Shown: positions 17,279-26,560 of the stretch, piece by piece
Layout of the letters: every line of letters begins with the position of its first letter
Position numbering within the stretch: position 1 is the first letter of the stretch
Assembly: GCA_025808375.1 (NCBI GenBank)
Contig: CP061009.1
Coordinates: 2,480,001-2,544,000, forward strand
Direction: 5' to 3'
From: Duncaniella muricolitica
GTDB taxonomy: Bacteria; Bacteroidota; Bacteroidia; Bacteroidales; Muribaculaceae
Length of the DNA: 64,000 nt
Notes under the pieces: model-generated
Seen by the model: the letters and a program-made list of their open reading frames with translations, nothing else
Told to the model about the DNA's origin: nothing
Database searches by the model: none
Translations under genes and position numbers: made by a program

Positions 17279-18503
17279 TTTAGTAGATGACAAAAAATGA
17301 ATTTTGTCGGTTATATTGTTGATTTTTAATTAGTTATTTCTTGCAAAAGTCCCTGAAAATTAGTAACTTTAAAGAAAAGTTTGACCGCTTTTTCCATGAA
17401 AGTTACGACTACTCCCAGGGACTACGACAAAGTTAATCAAATCGTCCCGATTATGCAAGAGCATCTTGGCCCGGTAATGAATTTGGCTCGCATAAAATTG
17501 CTTGCGTTTGTTCTTCACGCCCTTTGTGTTGTGCAGACGGTCAGCCTCCACAAAAATAGCATCGGCGATGCCTACGAGTGTTGAACGTGATTCCAACCTG
17601 CGCCGCCTGCAGAGATTTCTTGCCGGATATGCTCTCAACCTTGACATTATCGCCAAAGTGATATTTGCGCTTCTGCCAGTCAAGACAGGACTGGTTCTGA
17701 GCCTTGACCGCACCAACTGGAAATTCGGTGAGGTCAACATCAATATCCTCATGCTGGGAGTGACACACAAAGGTGTCGCATTTCCATTGCTCTTTACTAT
17801 GCTCGATAAACGCGGCAATTCCAACTGGGAAGAGCGGACACGGCTGATTGATAGATTTATAAGGCTGTTCGGCGCCGAGTGTATCGATTCTCTTGTTGCC
17901 GACCGAGAGTTTGTCGGCAAGCAATGGGTCGAGTATCTCAACAACAGACATATCCGTTACTACCTGCGAATCAAGCAGAATTTCCGGCTACGCAATCCCA
18001 AATCCTCCGAGGATGTCAGGGCATGGCATCTGTTTCACGGACTCAAACTCGGACAGGAGCGTGTCTACGATAAGCTGTTTTTGCTTAAAGGGGAATATGT
18101 CTATATTGCAGGTGCCATGCTGAAAAACTCTGATGGCGTGCCTGAACTGCAAATCCTGATTTGCTATAACCATCCTGAAGCTGCCGTGGCAACCTACAAA
18201 CAACGCTGGCAGATTGAGACATGCTTTCGCGCCATGAAGTCCTCCGGATTCAACATCGAGGACACCCACCTGCGCGACATCGAGCGCATCGCGCGTCTGA
18301 CGGCGATGGTCTGCATAGCATTGGTTTGGGCGTATCTCGTTGGTGAACATAAGGATATGAATGTTAAGTCTATCAGAATATTAAAGCACGGCAAGAGAGC
18401 TAAATCGCTGGTAAAGTACGGTTTGGAAGAAATCGCAAACGTACTCCTCAGACCTCACTACAAGCCAAAATTAGATATCTTCAAATTTTTGTCATGTACT
18501 TAG
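17279..18503 (+). mobile_element. IS4-family insertion sequence, copy 1 (1225 bp)
   Basis: The ends are TTTAGTAGATGACAAAAA and, reversed, CTAAGTACATGACAAAAA (15 of 18 matching). The element is flanked by ATATTATAC on both sides (17270-17278 and 18504-18512). It is the same element as the one at 27661-28884 in the opposite orientation and is one base longer, because of an extra A in the transposase. Confidence 0.9.
17396..18503 (+). pseudogene. IS4-family transposase, frameshifted (copy 1)
   Basis: Same protein as the intact copy at 27661-28767. A run of five A at 17552-17556 replaces four A in the intact copy, so the first frame stops early (after KNSIGDAYEC) and the rest is out of frame. 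Catalytic motifs remain in the downstream frame: LSLDRTNW (D), SLVADREF (D), and YKQRWQIETCFRAMKSSGF, which fits the IS4 signature Y-2-R-3-E-6-K. The stop codon TAG lies in the last three bases of the element. Confidence 0.9.
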
Positions 18504-18512
18504 ATATTATAC
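18504..18512. repeat. Right 9-bp target duplication of IS4 copy 1
   Basis: ATATTATAC, identical to 17270-17278. Confidence 0.85.
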
Positions 18513-18538
18513 ACATCTCTAAAAAAACAACTGCAAAA

Positions 18539-19144
18539 TCAATTCACCATCGGATTTTGCGGATGATACAGCCACCCTCTGAAATCATCGCCGAGAGCTC
18601 TGACAGCCCTGTGCCAATAGGCATCACCGGCACCCCGCAGCATATCGTGAGGCGAGCCGGTCAGAGGCGACACAGCCCAGACGTTACGGGCAAGTTCTTC
18701 CTCAAGCTGAGATCCGCTCCAGCCGCTATATCCGAGGAAGAAACGAATATTACCCTCCAGTTCATAACCGTCGTTGACTATCGAGAGCATCGGCTCAAAG
18801 TCACCGCCTACCCACAACCCGTCGCCAAGAGGTTGTGTGCCCGGGATGATGTCGCCGAGGGTATGTATGAAATACAAACGGTCACTTCCCACCGGGCCTC
18901 CGCAATAGACAGGAATAGGTTCCTTACGCTCGACGCCCTCAACAAGTTCCTGCAACGTGTAGTCCGAACCATTGTTAAGCACGACACCCATGGCACCGCC
19001 TCCGGGCTCATACTCTATGAGCGCGATAACCGAATGACTGAAATAATCCTCTCGCAGAAAAGGTTCGGAGACCAACAGTGCTCCGGGAGCCGGGGTGTTA
19101 CCCGACTGAATATCTATATTGAACAGCAGCGACTTGTAATCCAT
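18539..19144 (-). CDS. YqgE/AlgH family protein (UPF0301)
   Basis: A 201-residue cytoplasmic protein. The family pattern is clear: GALLVSEPFLREDYFSHSVI, GAMGVVLNNG, VYCGGPVGSDRLYFIHTLGD and FFLGYSGWSGSQLEEELARN. AlgH homologues are linked to alginate control in Pseudomonas, but the molecular function is not settled. It stands alone on the minus strand between IS4 copy 1 and miaB; the gap to miaB (19145-19299) holds nothing I can support. Confidence 0.92.
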   Translation of the reverse strand: MDYKSLLFNIDIQSGNTPAPGALLVSEPFLREDYFSHSVIALIEYEPGGGAMGVVLNNGSDYTLQELVEGVERKEPIPVYCGGPVGSDRLYFIHTLGDIIPGTQPLGDGLWVGGDFEPMLSIVNDGYELEGNIRFFLGYSGWSGSQLEEELARNVWAVSPLTGSPHDMLRGAGDAYWHRAVRALGDDFRGWLYHPQNPMVN

Positions 19145-19299
19145 AACATCTACATACTTTAATGGTTCGCCTTGTGAAGAAAAGTCAGGAGTGATGAAAC
19201 GCGTGCTCCTACACTTTTAACAACACCGGACGCATAAAAGTTACAGCGTGACAGCGTTTTTGCACCGGCAGAGCCGTCACAGGCAGCCACAACGGCGAT

Positions 19300-20643
19300 T
19301 TACTCAACCAGCTCTCCGATAAGCGTGGCCGATGACGCCGACACGGCCTTGACACGCACGGTGTCGCCCACACGACAGTTGCCACGCGGGAACACAAAGG
19401 TCTTGTTTTGAGAGCTGCGGCCCACCATCTGCTCTTTGGATCTCTTTGACACGCCCTCGACGAGCACTTCGAACGTGTGGCCGACATCACGAAGATTGCT
19501 TGCGAGCGAGAGCTCATTTTGCAGAGCTATCATGCGGTTAAGACGCTCAATCTTCACTTCCTCCGGCACATTGTCGGGCATTGTGCGCGAGGCAAGCGTG
19601 CCCGGCCGCTCGGAATACTTGAACATGAACGACGAATCAAAGCCCACCTCTCTCATAAGCGAGAGAGTCTGCTCAAAATCCTCCTCCGTCTCATCGTGAA
19701 ATCCAGTAAATAGGTCAGACGATATGCCGCAGTCGGGTATGCGGGAACGTATTGCCGCGATGCGGCCAAGATACCATTCACGTGTGTATTTTCGGTTCAT
19801 CGCCTTGAGCACGCTATCACTGCCCGACTGCACGGGCAGGTGAATGTGACGGCAGATATTGGGATGAGCGGCAATGACATCAATAGTCTCGTCGCTCATA
19901 TCCTTGGGATGGGAGGTGGTAAAACGTATGCGCATATCGGGAGCGGCCTCGGCCACCATCGCAAGAAGAGCCGGAAAATTGACCGTCACTCCATCAGGAC
20001 CGGTATAGCTGTAACTGTTGACATTCTGTCCCAGGAGGGTTGCCTCCTTAAATCCCCGTGCTCTGAGGTCGGCAAGCTCGGCAAGTATGCTCTGAGGCTC
20101 GCGTGAACGCTCTCGCCCGCGGGTATAGGGCACAATACAATAGGAGCAGAAATTATTGCATCCGCGCATTATACTGATAAATCCCGACACGATATTTCCC
20201 GTTATGCGGGCGGGAATAATGTCGCGATAGGTCTCGCTTGTGCTCAAAGTTACGTTGACAGCCTTCTCACCGGCCTCGACCGAGGCAAACAGCGCGGGCA
20301 GGTCGAGATATGAATCAGGCCCGGCCACAAGATCAACGCCATGATTAGCCACCAGATCCTCTTTGACACGCTCGGCCATACAGCCTATCACTCCGATAAT
20401 GAGTCGCGGACTGCTTTTCGGACGCTTGCGGCGCAGCGAGGCAAGGAATGCCAGGCGCGACAAAATCTTCTGCTCGGCATTGTCGCGTATGGAGCAGGTG
20501 TTGAGCAACACGGCATCAGCCTCGTCAAGATTGTCGGTCATGTCATAACCGACCGTAGCCATCACCGAAGCCACTACTTCACTGTCAGCTACATTCATCT
20601 GACAGCCGTAGGTTTCTATGTATAATGTGCGGTTTTGTCCCAT
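19300..20643 (-). CDS. miaB: tRNA-2-methylthio-N6-dimethylallyladenosine synthase
   Basis: Radical-SAM methylthiotransferase that converts i6A37 to ms2i6A37 in tRNAs reading UNN codons. It is 447 residues long. The N-terminal UPF0004 domain has its three iron-sulfur cysteines (YGCQMN, NTCSIRDNAE, GVIGCMAE). The radical-SAM cluster motif is GCNNFCSYCIVPYTRGRERSR. A TRAM domain forms the C-terminus (VGRSSQNKTFVFPRGN, VGDTVRVKAVSASSATLIGE). It is divergent from the gene at 20718, with facing promoter boxes between them. Confidence 0.95.
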   Translation of the reverse strand: MGQNRTLYIETYGCQMNVADSEVVASVMATVGYDMTDNLDEADAVLLNTCSIRDNAEQKILSRLAFLASLRRKRPKSSPRLIIGVIGCMAERVKEDLVANHGVDLVAGPDSYLDLPALFASVEAGEKAVNVTLSTSETYRDIIPARITGNIVSGFISIMRGCNNFCSYCIVPYTRGRERSREPQSILAELADLRARGFKEATLLGQNVNSYSYTGPDGVTVNFPALLAMVAEAAPDMRIRFTTSHPKDMSDETIDVIAAHPNICRHIHLPVQSGSDSVLKAMNRKYTREWYLGRIAAIRSRIPDCGISSDLFTGFHDETEEDFEQTLSLMREVGFDSSFMFKYSERPGTLASRTMPDNVPEEVKIERLNRMIALQNELSLASNLRDVGHTFEVLVEGVSKRSKEQMVGRSSQNKTFVFPRGNCRVGDTVRVKAVSASSATLIGELVE

Positions 20644-20673
20644 AATTTATTTGTGTAATAGCGCAACATTAAG

Positions 20674-20681
20674 TAACTTTG
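20674..20681 (+). promoter_or_regulatory. Promoter -7 box facing right (gene at 20718)
   Basis: TAACTTTG, with a TTTG about 21 bp upstream as a likely -33 element. It faces the minus-strand box at 20695-20702, so the two start sites are expected to nearly coincide. Confidence 0.6.
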
Positions 20682-20694
20682 CGCAAAAGTAGCA

Positions 20695-20702
20695 CAAAGT
20701 TA
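20695..20702 (-). promoter_or_regulatory. Promoter -7 box facing left (miaB)
   Basis: TAACTTTG on the minus strand, with a TTTG at a fitting distance upstream. It probably drives miaB. Confidence 0.6.
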
Positions 20703-20717
20703 CACATTTTTTCGCAA

Positions 20718-21152
20718 ATGGAGACAATAATAATATGGATAGTGATTGTCGCTGTCGGAGCCGCTTATGAGTGGGTCAAAAAAAAGGCCGCGCCGTCAGA
20801 GGACGAGCAGCGTCCGCCAGCCCGCACATCACGCCCGGCTCCATGCGATGCACCGTGGAGCACCGACCGGGCCATGCAGCAGCCGGCCCGCATGCAACAC
20901 GAGCCACGCAAACCCAAAGCACCCAAGCCGGCTCCGGCCGTCTCAGTTATTCCAGCCCCTGCTCACTCCTACCAGCCGCTCACTAATCTTCCGGCCAACG
21001 ACACTCCGATGCAGGTAGAAGAGCTCGACAACAATCAGGAGGCTCCTCAGACCTCAAAGGTGTCACAACAGGAGCTGGCCGAACGACAGGCTCACTATGA
21101 CCGCTGGCGCAAAGCGATACTCGACACGCAGATACTTGAGCGCAAATTCTGA
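20718..21152 (+). CDS. Small membrane-anchored hypothetical protein
   Basis: I chose the Met at 20718 (METIIIWIVIVAVGAAYEWVKKK), which lies after the promoter; it gives 144 residues. There is one N-terminal membrane helix, a proline/alanine-rich low-complexity middle part and a short charged C-terminus ending LDTQILERKF. No named domain is recognised. The C-terminal motif and the position next to miaB may help to define it by comparison. Confidence 0.7.
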   Translation: METIIIWIVIVAVGAAYEWVKKKAAPSEDEQRPPARTSRPAPCDAPWSTDRAMQQPARMQHEPRKPKAPKPAPAVSVIPAPAHSYQPLTNLPANDTPMQVEELDNNQEAPQTSKVSQQELAERQAHYDRWRKAILDTQILERKF

Positions 21153-21204
21153 CTATAATATTAACGAATATAGAATTCAACTAAAGCATAAACCGACTAT
21201 CAAA

Positions 21205-22704
21205 ATGAGATTTCCTATTCTCACTCCTGAAGAGGCAGCCGACCTCTTTTACAACGACTGCAACTGCGGATTCTCCGGCTTTACCGCTCCCGGAGCACCC
21301 AAGATGGTCACACAAGCCATCGCCGCCAAGGCCGAGCGGCTCCACGAGCAGGGAGAACCTTTCAAAATCAACATCGTCACAGGAGCCTCGACATCCGACT
21401 TATGTGACGGCATGCTCGCCCGAGCCAACGCCATAGGCCGACGCACCCCCTATCAGAATCATCCCGACCTGCGCAAACGCATCAATTCGCACGACGCCCA
21501 TTACTTTGACCTCCATCTCTCAGAGACTGCCCAGAAGCTGCGCTACGGCCAGATAGGCGAAATCGACATCGCCATAATCGAGGTGTGTGACATCAAGGAT
21601 GACGGCACTGCCGTGGTAGGCACCGGCGTGGGCAATGTTCCCACCATAGCCAAAATGGCCAAGCGCGTAATCATCGAGCTCAACGAGAAGCTCCGCCACT
21701 CGCTCTACGGCCTGCACGACATATATATTCCCCTCGATCCGCCCTGCCGCCGTGAGATACCTATCTACAAGCCCAGCGACCGCATCGGATCACCCGTGCT
21801 CAAAATCGACCCCGAGAAAATTGTCGGCGTAGTCATGAGCGACAGCTACGAGGGCGTGAAGCCTTTCACCCCGCTTGACGAGACCACAAAGATGATTGGA
21901 GCCAACGTGTGTCGCTTCCTTATAGGCGAAATCAAAGCCGGCCGCATCCCCTCGTCGTTCCTGCCCATACAGTCGGGCGTAGGCAATGTGGCCAACGCCG
22001 TGCTCTACGGACTCGCCGACGCAAAGGAGATACCTCCGTTTGAAATGTACACCGAAGTAATCCAGGATGCCGTCATTGACCTCATGAAGAATGGCCGATG
22101 CAAATTTGGCTCCACAAGCTCTCTCACTGTGAGCAACGAGGTAGAAGAGGAGGTAATCAGCAACATCGACTTCTTCAAGGAGCATCTGGTGATACGCCCC
22201 GTGGAAATATCCAACAATCCCGAGGTAATACGCCGACTCGGCGTCATCGCCATGAACACAGTTCTCGAGGCCGACATCTTCGGCAACATCAACTCGACCC
22301 ATGTAACAGGCACACGCATGATGAATGGTATCGGAGGCTCGGGCGACTTCACCCGCAATGCCTATGTGTCGATATTCTCTTGCCCGTCCGTTACCAAGGA
22401 GGGCAAAATCTCCAATATCGTCCCCATGGTGTCACACGTGGACCACACCGAACACTCGGTAGACATCATCGTGACCGACCAGGGTATCGCCGACCTGCGC
22501 GGACTTGACCCCGTACAGAGAGCCCACGTAATCATTGACAACTGCGCCCATCCTATGTATCGCGAACTGCTTCGCGACTATCTCAAGTTGTCGACCCGCG
22601 GCGGCCAAACCCCCCACACTCTTGAAGCATCGCTGTCGTTCCACACCGAATTTCTTGCCTCGGGCGATATGCGCAATGTAAATTTCGCCAAGTACTGTCG
22701 ATAA
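21205..22704 (+). CDS. Acetyl-CoA hydrolase/transferase family (succinyl-CoA:acetate CoA-transferase type)
   Basis: Class I CoA-transferase, 499 residues, exchanging CoA between acyl-CoA and a carboxylate such as acetate; in anaerobes of this group it would link succinate or propionate and acetate metabolism. I chose the Met at 21205 (MRFPILTPEEAADLF) over an earlier in-frame start inside the preceding gene. Family blocks: GFSGFTAPGAPKMV, PIQSGVGNVANAVLYGL, GSTSSLTVSNEVEEEVI and NGIGGSGDFTRNAYVSIFSC. The substrate choice cannot be fixed from sequence. Confidence 0.9.
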   Translation: MRFPILTPEEAADLFYNDCNCGFSGFTAPGAPKMVTQAIAAKAERLHEQGEPFKINIVTGASTSDLCDGMLARANAIGRRTPYQNHPDLRKRINSHDAHYFDLHLSETAQKLRYGQIGEIDIAIIEVCDIKDDGTAVVGTGVGNVPTIAKMAKRVIIELNEKLRHSLYGLHDIYIPLDPPCRREIPIYKPSDRIGSPVLKIDPEKIVGVVMSDSYEGVKPFTPLDETTKMIGANVCRFLIGEIKAGRIPSSFLPIQSGVGNVANAVLYGLADAKEIPPFEMYTEVIQDAVIDLMKNGRCKFGSTSSLTVSNEVEEEVISNIDFFKEHLVIRPVEISNNPEVIRRLGVIAMNTVLEADIFGNINSTHVTGTRMMNGIGGSGDFTRNAYVSIFSCPSVTKEGKISNIVPMVSHVDHTEHSVDIIVTDQGIADLRGLDPVQRAHVIIDNCAHPMYRELLRDYLKLSTRGGQTPHTLEASLSFHTEFLASGDMRNVNFAKYCR

Positions 22705-22731
22705 ATCGGCAAGTAAAATATCTTAAAAGAC

Positions 22732-22765
22732 AAAAGTCTCAAAAGCAGCTACTTTTGAGACTTTT
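22732..22765 (+). terminator. Terminator after the CoA-transferase gene
   Basis: AAAAGTCTCAAAAG and CTTTTGAGACTTTT form a perfect 14-bp stem with loop CAGCTA, followed by a pyrimidine-rich tail. It lies 27 bp after the stop codon. Confidence 0.75.
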
Positions 22766-22813
22766 CTCTTTTAGGTTATTACCGATTGTCTATTATGTCG
22801 TTTTTAGTCCGGA

Positions 22814-24139
22814 CTACTTCATACTCCACCAGTCGAGGTTAAAGAGGCTGTCGCCATCTCCCTCAAAGCAGAAGTAAAGGTCGTGAATACCTTTCACCTT
22901 CTTAAGACGGGCCGAGAAATCCTTGTACACATCCATCGAGCCGGTATTGCCGATATTTATCGTGCCGACAACAGGACCATCCTGGCTGTCAATTCTAATC
23001 ACGATCTTGCCGCCATCTTTAACAGCCGCTCCATTCATTGTGATGTTTTTCGCGCCCTTCCGGCCAAAGTCTACACCCTTTAGCATCAGATACTCGCCAT
23101 TGTCGATACCCGTCAGATACTGGTTGTGACCCGCGAGCGGAGCTGTCTTGAGGCCCCATCCCCAGGCCATAGTCTCAGCCTCGACACGACGGAAAGGATT
23201 GAACGGCTCGATCTGCTCGACATGACACTCCGTCCAGTAAGGGAGTTCGCGGATAGTACCGTCAGGATTATACTTCATCTCGGCTGCTCCGACCGAACGA
23301 CGCTCATGATGCTTGTCAGTGATACGTCGCAACAGTTCGTAATTGAGACCAAACACGTATGTCTTACCTTTGTAGTCAATAATACCGGGATGATTACCGT
23401 TGGAACGCGGAGTCGGAGCCATTATATATCCCTTAGTGGTCCACGGGCCTGTGGGGCTGTCGCTCATGGCATAACCTATGCCCTCGGGACAGCATGTCGA
23501 CGCAAACGCGAGATAATATTTGTCACCGCGACGATAAAACCACGGTCCCTCCTGATACTTGTCGGGACGGTCGAGCTTAACAATGTCGCCGCTATATGAA
23601 ATCATATCACTGTTTAGCTTCACATAATAGAGATTGGGGTTGCCCCAATACATGTAAGCCTGGCCGTCATTGTCGATAAAGACTGTCGGGTCAATGTCAT
23701 CCCAGTGTTCCTGCTGCCACACAAGAGGCTTGCCTATGGGGTCGGTAAACGGGCCATAGGGCGTGTCGGCCACAAGTACACCGATGCCGTGGCCATGAAG
23801 CGGACAATACATATAGAACTTGCCGTTTCTCTCAATCACCTGCTCGGCCCACGCTCCATTGTCGCGACTGCGCCATTTGAAATTCTCGAGCGAGGCCACC
23901 GCTCCATGATCGGTCCAGTTGACCATATCGGTCGAGGTGTAGAGGAGCCAGTCTTTCATAAGAAATCCATCGGCATCATCCTCGTCATGCGTAGTGTAAA
24001 GAAATATAGTATCATTATGCACCATAGGTGCAGGGTCGGCCGTATACTTTGTCTGGACTACAGGCAACTGGGCCACGGTCGGCAGCGAGAGCATGCCGCA
24101 TAGGGCAAGAGAGAGCAATGTGATAAGTTTTCGGTTCAT
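22814..24139 (-). CDS. Glycoside hydrolase family 43 with C-terminal CBM6-like domain
   Basis: Exported five-bladed beta-propeller enzyme expected to cleave arabinose- or xylose-containing glycans. I chose the start at 24139 (MNRKLITLLSLALCGMLSLPTVAQ), which gives a clean signal peptide; the mature protein begins near LPVVQTKY. The three GH43 catalytic acids are visible in TADPAPMV (D), DDIDPTVFI (D) and YQEGPWFY (E). The last roughly 130 residues (VEAETMAWGWGLKTAP... to NLDWWSMK) form a CBM6-like beta-sandwich. It is 441 residues long. No SusC/SusD pair is next to it. Confidence 0.9.
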   Translation of the reverse strand: MNRKLITLLSLALCGMLSLPTVAQLPVVQTKYTADPAPMVHNDTIFLYTTHDEDDADGFLMKDWLLYTSTDMVNWTDHGAVASLENFKWRSRDNGAWAEQVIERNGKFYMYCPLHGHGIGVLVADTPYGPFTDPIGKPLVWQQEHWDDIDPTVFIDNDGQAYMYWGNPNLYYVKLNSDMISYSGDIVKLDRPDKYQEGPWFYRRGDKYYLAFASTCCPEGIGYAMSDSPTGPWTTKGYIMAPTPRSNGNHPGIIDYKGKTYVFGLNYELLRRITDKHHERRSVGAAEMKYNPDGTIRELPYWTECHVEQIEPFNPFRRVEAETMAWGWGLKTAPLAGHNQYLTGIDNGEYLMLKGVDFGRKGAKNITMNGAAVKDGGKIVIRIDSQDGPVVGTINIGNTGSMDVYKDFSARLKKVKGIHDLYFCFEGDGDSLFNLDWWSMK

Positions 24140-24288
24140 GTAGATTTTTAGTTTAAGGTTAATCCTTGTTGCAAATTTACAAGTATGAACCGACTCGGGC
24201 ATTATTCAATGTAACACACAGGTTTCACTCCGCACCATACCGTTCAGACTATCGTCTCACAATTGTCTTCATCCGTCACATGCAGCCC

Positions 24289-25266
24289 TCAGGGGTTGTA
24301 TTTCGCCGAGGTGAGCAACGATGGAGAACAATAAAACGCCGGGGTGAGCATATGCTCCATCGAGGCTGACGGGTTGTTATCAATATAAGACTTCACGAGC
24401 CTGTGACCGATAAAACGTCCGGCTCGGCCCGGCACTTCGGGTGATATTACCGACACATGCGGAGCTACATCGACCAGCGAACGCGCTATGGCATAATCGG
24501 TAGAAAACAGCATCTGCCCTCCGACAATACTCTGCCATATCTTCAGCTCGTTGCCACACAACCAGGCATATTGACTATCGTCATAGCCAAGCACGCAGGC
24601 CTCACTTCTATCCGTGAGCCGCATCACGGCCTCGGCAACCGCTCCCTCATAGGCAAGACGTGTCACCACCTGCGGGTAATCGTCAGACGGACGATAGGGA
24701 TAGGCGGAACGCACAAGAGCCTCGGCCACATCAACAGGAATGCGATCGCGCACTTTGAGGGCTCTCACATAGTCGGGAAAATACTCATAGTGCACATAAT
24801 CCGCGCCGAGATAATGATTGAGCCCTATATATAATAATGTATCTGCGACCAATACCGACTGAGAGAACGGCGAAATAATGGCAAACACTTCGGGGACACG
24901 CACCTGTGGCAGCACAGAGCGCATCCGAGCGAAGACCTCTCCGATAGCCATACTCTCCCTGCGCGTGTCGCCGTATTCGCGCTCCACCCCATCGAGATGC
25001 TCGCGTATCGACGGCTTTTCGGCATAATCCGCTACCGTCAGAGGAGTCGGAGCCGGATAACCGCTTATCTTAAAGAGAGTTTCAGTCGCCTTGACCGACA
25101 AAGAATCATCCGGCATGACGCCTCTTGCTATCTGACGGTCGAGACGATGCAGCTCCACAGGCTTCACATCCGATTGGCACGAAACCATACACCATGTGGC
25201 GGCGACTGATAAAATCGCCTTGGAAAAGCGGCTGTATGCCCGCACGGCTGTTGTGCTTATACTCAT
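24289..25266 (-). CDS. gldB: GldB-like lipoprotein
   Basis: A 325-residue lipoprotein. I chose the Met at 25266 (MSISTTAVRAYSRFSKAIL), giving a signal with lipobox MVSC; an upstream extension would cross the divergent promoter region. Conserved-looking blocks include LLYIGLNHYLGADYVHYEYFPDYV and RFIGHRLVKSYIDNNP, which fit the GldB family of Bacteroidetes. GldB is needed for gliding in Flavobacterium, but the gene is also kept in non-gliding Bacteroidales, where its role is unknown. It is divergent from the amidase gene. Confidence 0.75.
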   Translation of the reverse strand: MSISTTAVRAYSRFSKAILSVAATWCMVSCQSDVKPVELHRLDRQIARGVMPDDSLSVKATETLFKISGYPAPTPLTVADYAEKPSIREHLDGVEREYGDTRRESMAIGEVFARMRSVLPQVRVPEVFAIISPFSQSVLVADTLLYIGLNHYLGADYVHYEYFPDYVRALKVRDRIPVDVAEALVRSAYPYRPSDDYPQVVTRLAYEGAVAEAVMRLTDRSEACVLGYDDSQYAWLCGNELKIWQSIVGGQMLFSTDYAIARSLVDVAPHVSVISPEVPGRAGRFIGHRLVKSYIDNNPSASMEHMLTPAFYCSPSLLTSAKYNP

Positions 25267-25290
25267 GACTATTGTTACAAAATGATTGTC

Positions 25291-25298
25291 CAAAATTA
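25291..25298 (-). promoter_or_regulatory. Promoter -7 box for the gldB-like gene
   Basis: TAATTTTG on the minus strand, 25 bp upstream of the chosen start. Confidence 0.55.
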
Positions 25299-25361
25299 GA
25301 CATTTTTTGGCAGATAAGCCAAAAATTCGGTCAATGTGGCCTCCATTTACTTTTCTTTTAC

Positions 25362-25369
25362 TAATTTTG
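25362..25369 (+). promoter_or_regulatory. Promoter -7 box for the amidase gene
   Basis: TAATTTTG followed by CAT, 24 bp before the start codon at 25393. Confidence 0.6.
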
Positions 25370-25392
25370 CATATTGGAAACAACCATAAGAC

Positions 25393-26517
25393 ATGCGCCA
25401 CACCATATATCATATAATAATGAGTATGCTCCTGCTATGCGCCGCTCCCGCTGCGATGGCCAAGGACTTTACAGTGGTAATAGACCCCGGACACGGAGGC
25501 AAGGATGCCGGTGCGCTCGGGACTCGCACCAATGAGAAAACCATCAATCTCAAAGTGGCTCTGAAACTCAAAGAGATGCTCGAGAAGGAGATGGACGACA
25601 CCAAAGTGGAGATGACACGCTCCACCGATGTATTTGTCCCCCTACAGAAGCGAGCGGACTTTGCCAACAACAAGCATGCCGATATATTTGTCTCCATCCA
25701 CGCCAACTCAATATCGTCAAAATCGCCCATGCACCGCAAAATCAACGGTGCGGCCGTCTATACTCTCGGTCTCGACCGAAGCGACACCAATCTCAGCGTG
25801 GCCATGCGCGAGAATGAGGTGATGAAACTTGAGGCCGATTATTCTACTACATATCAGGGCTTTGACCCGTCGTCGACCGAAAGCTACATAGCCTTTGAGA
25901 TGATGCAGCACAAAAACATGGATCAGAGCATAGCCCTGGCTGAAGCTGTGCAAAACCAACTGGTAAGGACTGCCGGACGAAAAAACAACGGAGTGAGACA
26001 GGCCCCGTTCTGGGTGCTGGTGCGCACAAGCATGCCGTCGATACTTGTCGAGCTCGACTTCATATGCAATCCGACCATGGAGACATTCATGGCGTCAGAC
26101 GCCGGCAGCACCAAACTGGCCCGAGCCATATATAACGGCATCGAACGCTATCGAAATGCCTCGGGTGTCACATCTAAAAAATATCCGGCCCATAAGCGTG
26201 CCGTCAAGCCTGTCTCCACCCCCGAGCCGGAGCCGGAATGTAGCTCTGACGAGACAAGCCCGAGTTGCAAGCCTGCGGATGCGTCGGCCATAGTATATAA
26301 AATACAGTTTCTGACCGCTCCAACTGTCATACGACAGGGTGACAAAAGATTCAAGGGCCTCAAGGATGTGGAGTCTTATCGCGATGGAGGTGCGGTAAAA
26401 TACACTTACGGTTCTTATCCGTCGGTCAATGCCGCTGCCTCCGATCTGAAAAAAGTCAAGACAAAGTTTCCCGACGCATTTGTCATAAAAACCCGCGACG
26501 GAAAACGAATCAAATAA
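25393..26517 (+). CDS. N-acetylmuramoyl-L-alanine amidase (Amidase_3) with C-terminal SPOR-like domain
   Basis: Zinc amidase that removes stem peptides from peptidoglycan, probably in daughter-cell separation. It is 374 residues long. The signal peptide ends at AAMA-KDF. Zinc ligands and catalytic residues: VIDPGHGGKDAG (H), NEKTINLKVAL (E), DIFVSIHANS (H) and ILVELDFICNP (catalytic E). A proline-rich linker leads to a SPOR-like C-terminus (VYKIQFLTAPTVIRQGD... AFVIKTRDGKRIK) that would target septal glycan. The MlaD-like gene follows 43 bp later. Confidence 0.92.
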   Translation: MRHTIYHIIMSMLLLCAAPAAMAKDFTVVIDPGHGGKDAGALGTRTNEKTINLKVALKLKEMLEKEMDDTKVEMTRSTDVFVPLQKRADFANNKHADIFVSIHANSISSKSPMHRKINGAAVYTLGLDRSDTNLSVAMRENEVMKLEADYSTTYQGFDPSSTESYIAFEMMQHKNMDQSIALAEAVQNQLVRTAGRKNNGVRQAPFWVLVRTSMPSILVELDFICNPTMETFMASDAGSTKLARAIYNGIERYRNASGVTSKKYPAHKRAVKPVSTPEPEPECSSDETSPSCKPADASAIVYKIQFLTAPTVIRQGDKRFKGLKDVESYRDGGAVKYTYGSYPSVNAAASDLKKVKTKFPDAFVIKTRDGKRIK

Positions 26518-26560
26518 CCCCCAAAAAAATTCAACTCTGACAAAAAACATTATTCGTTAT

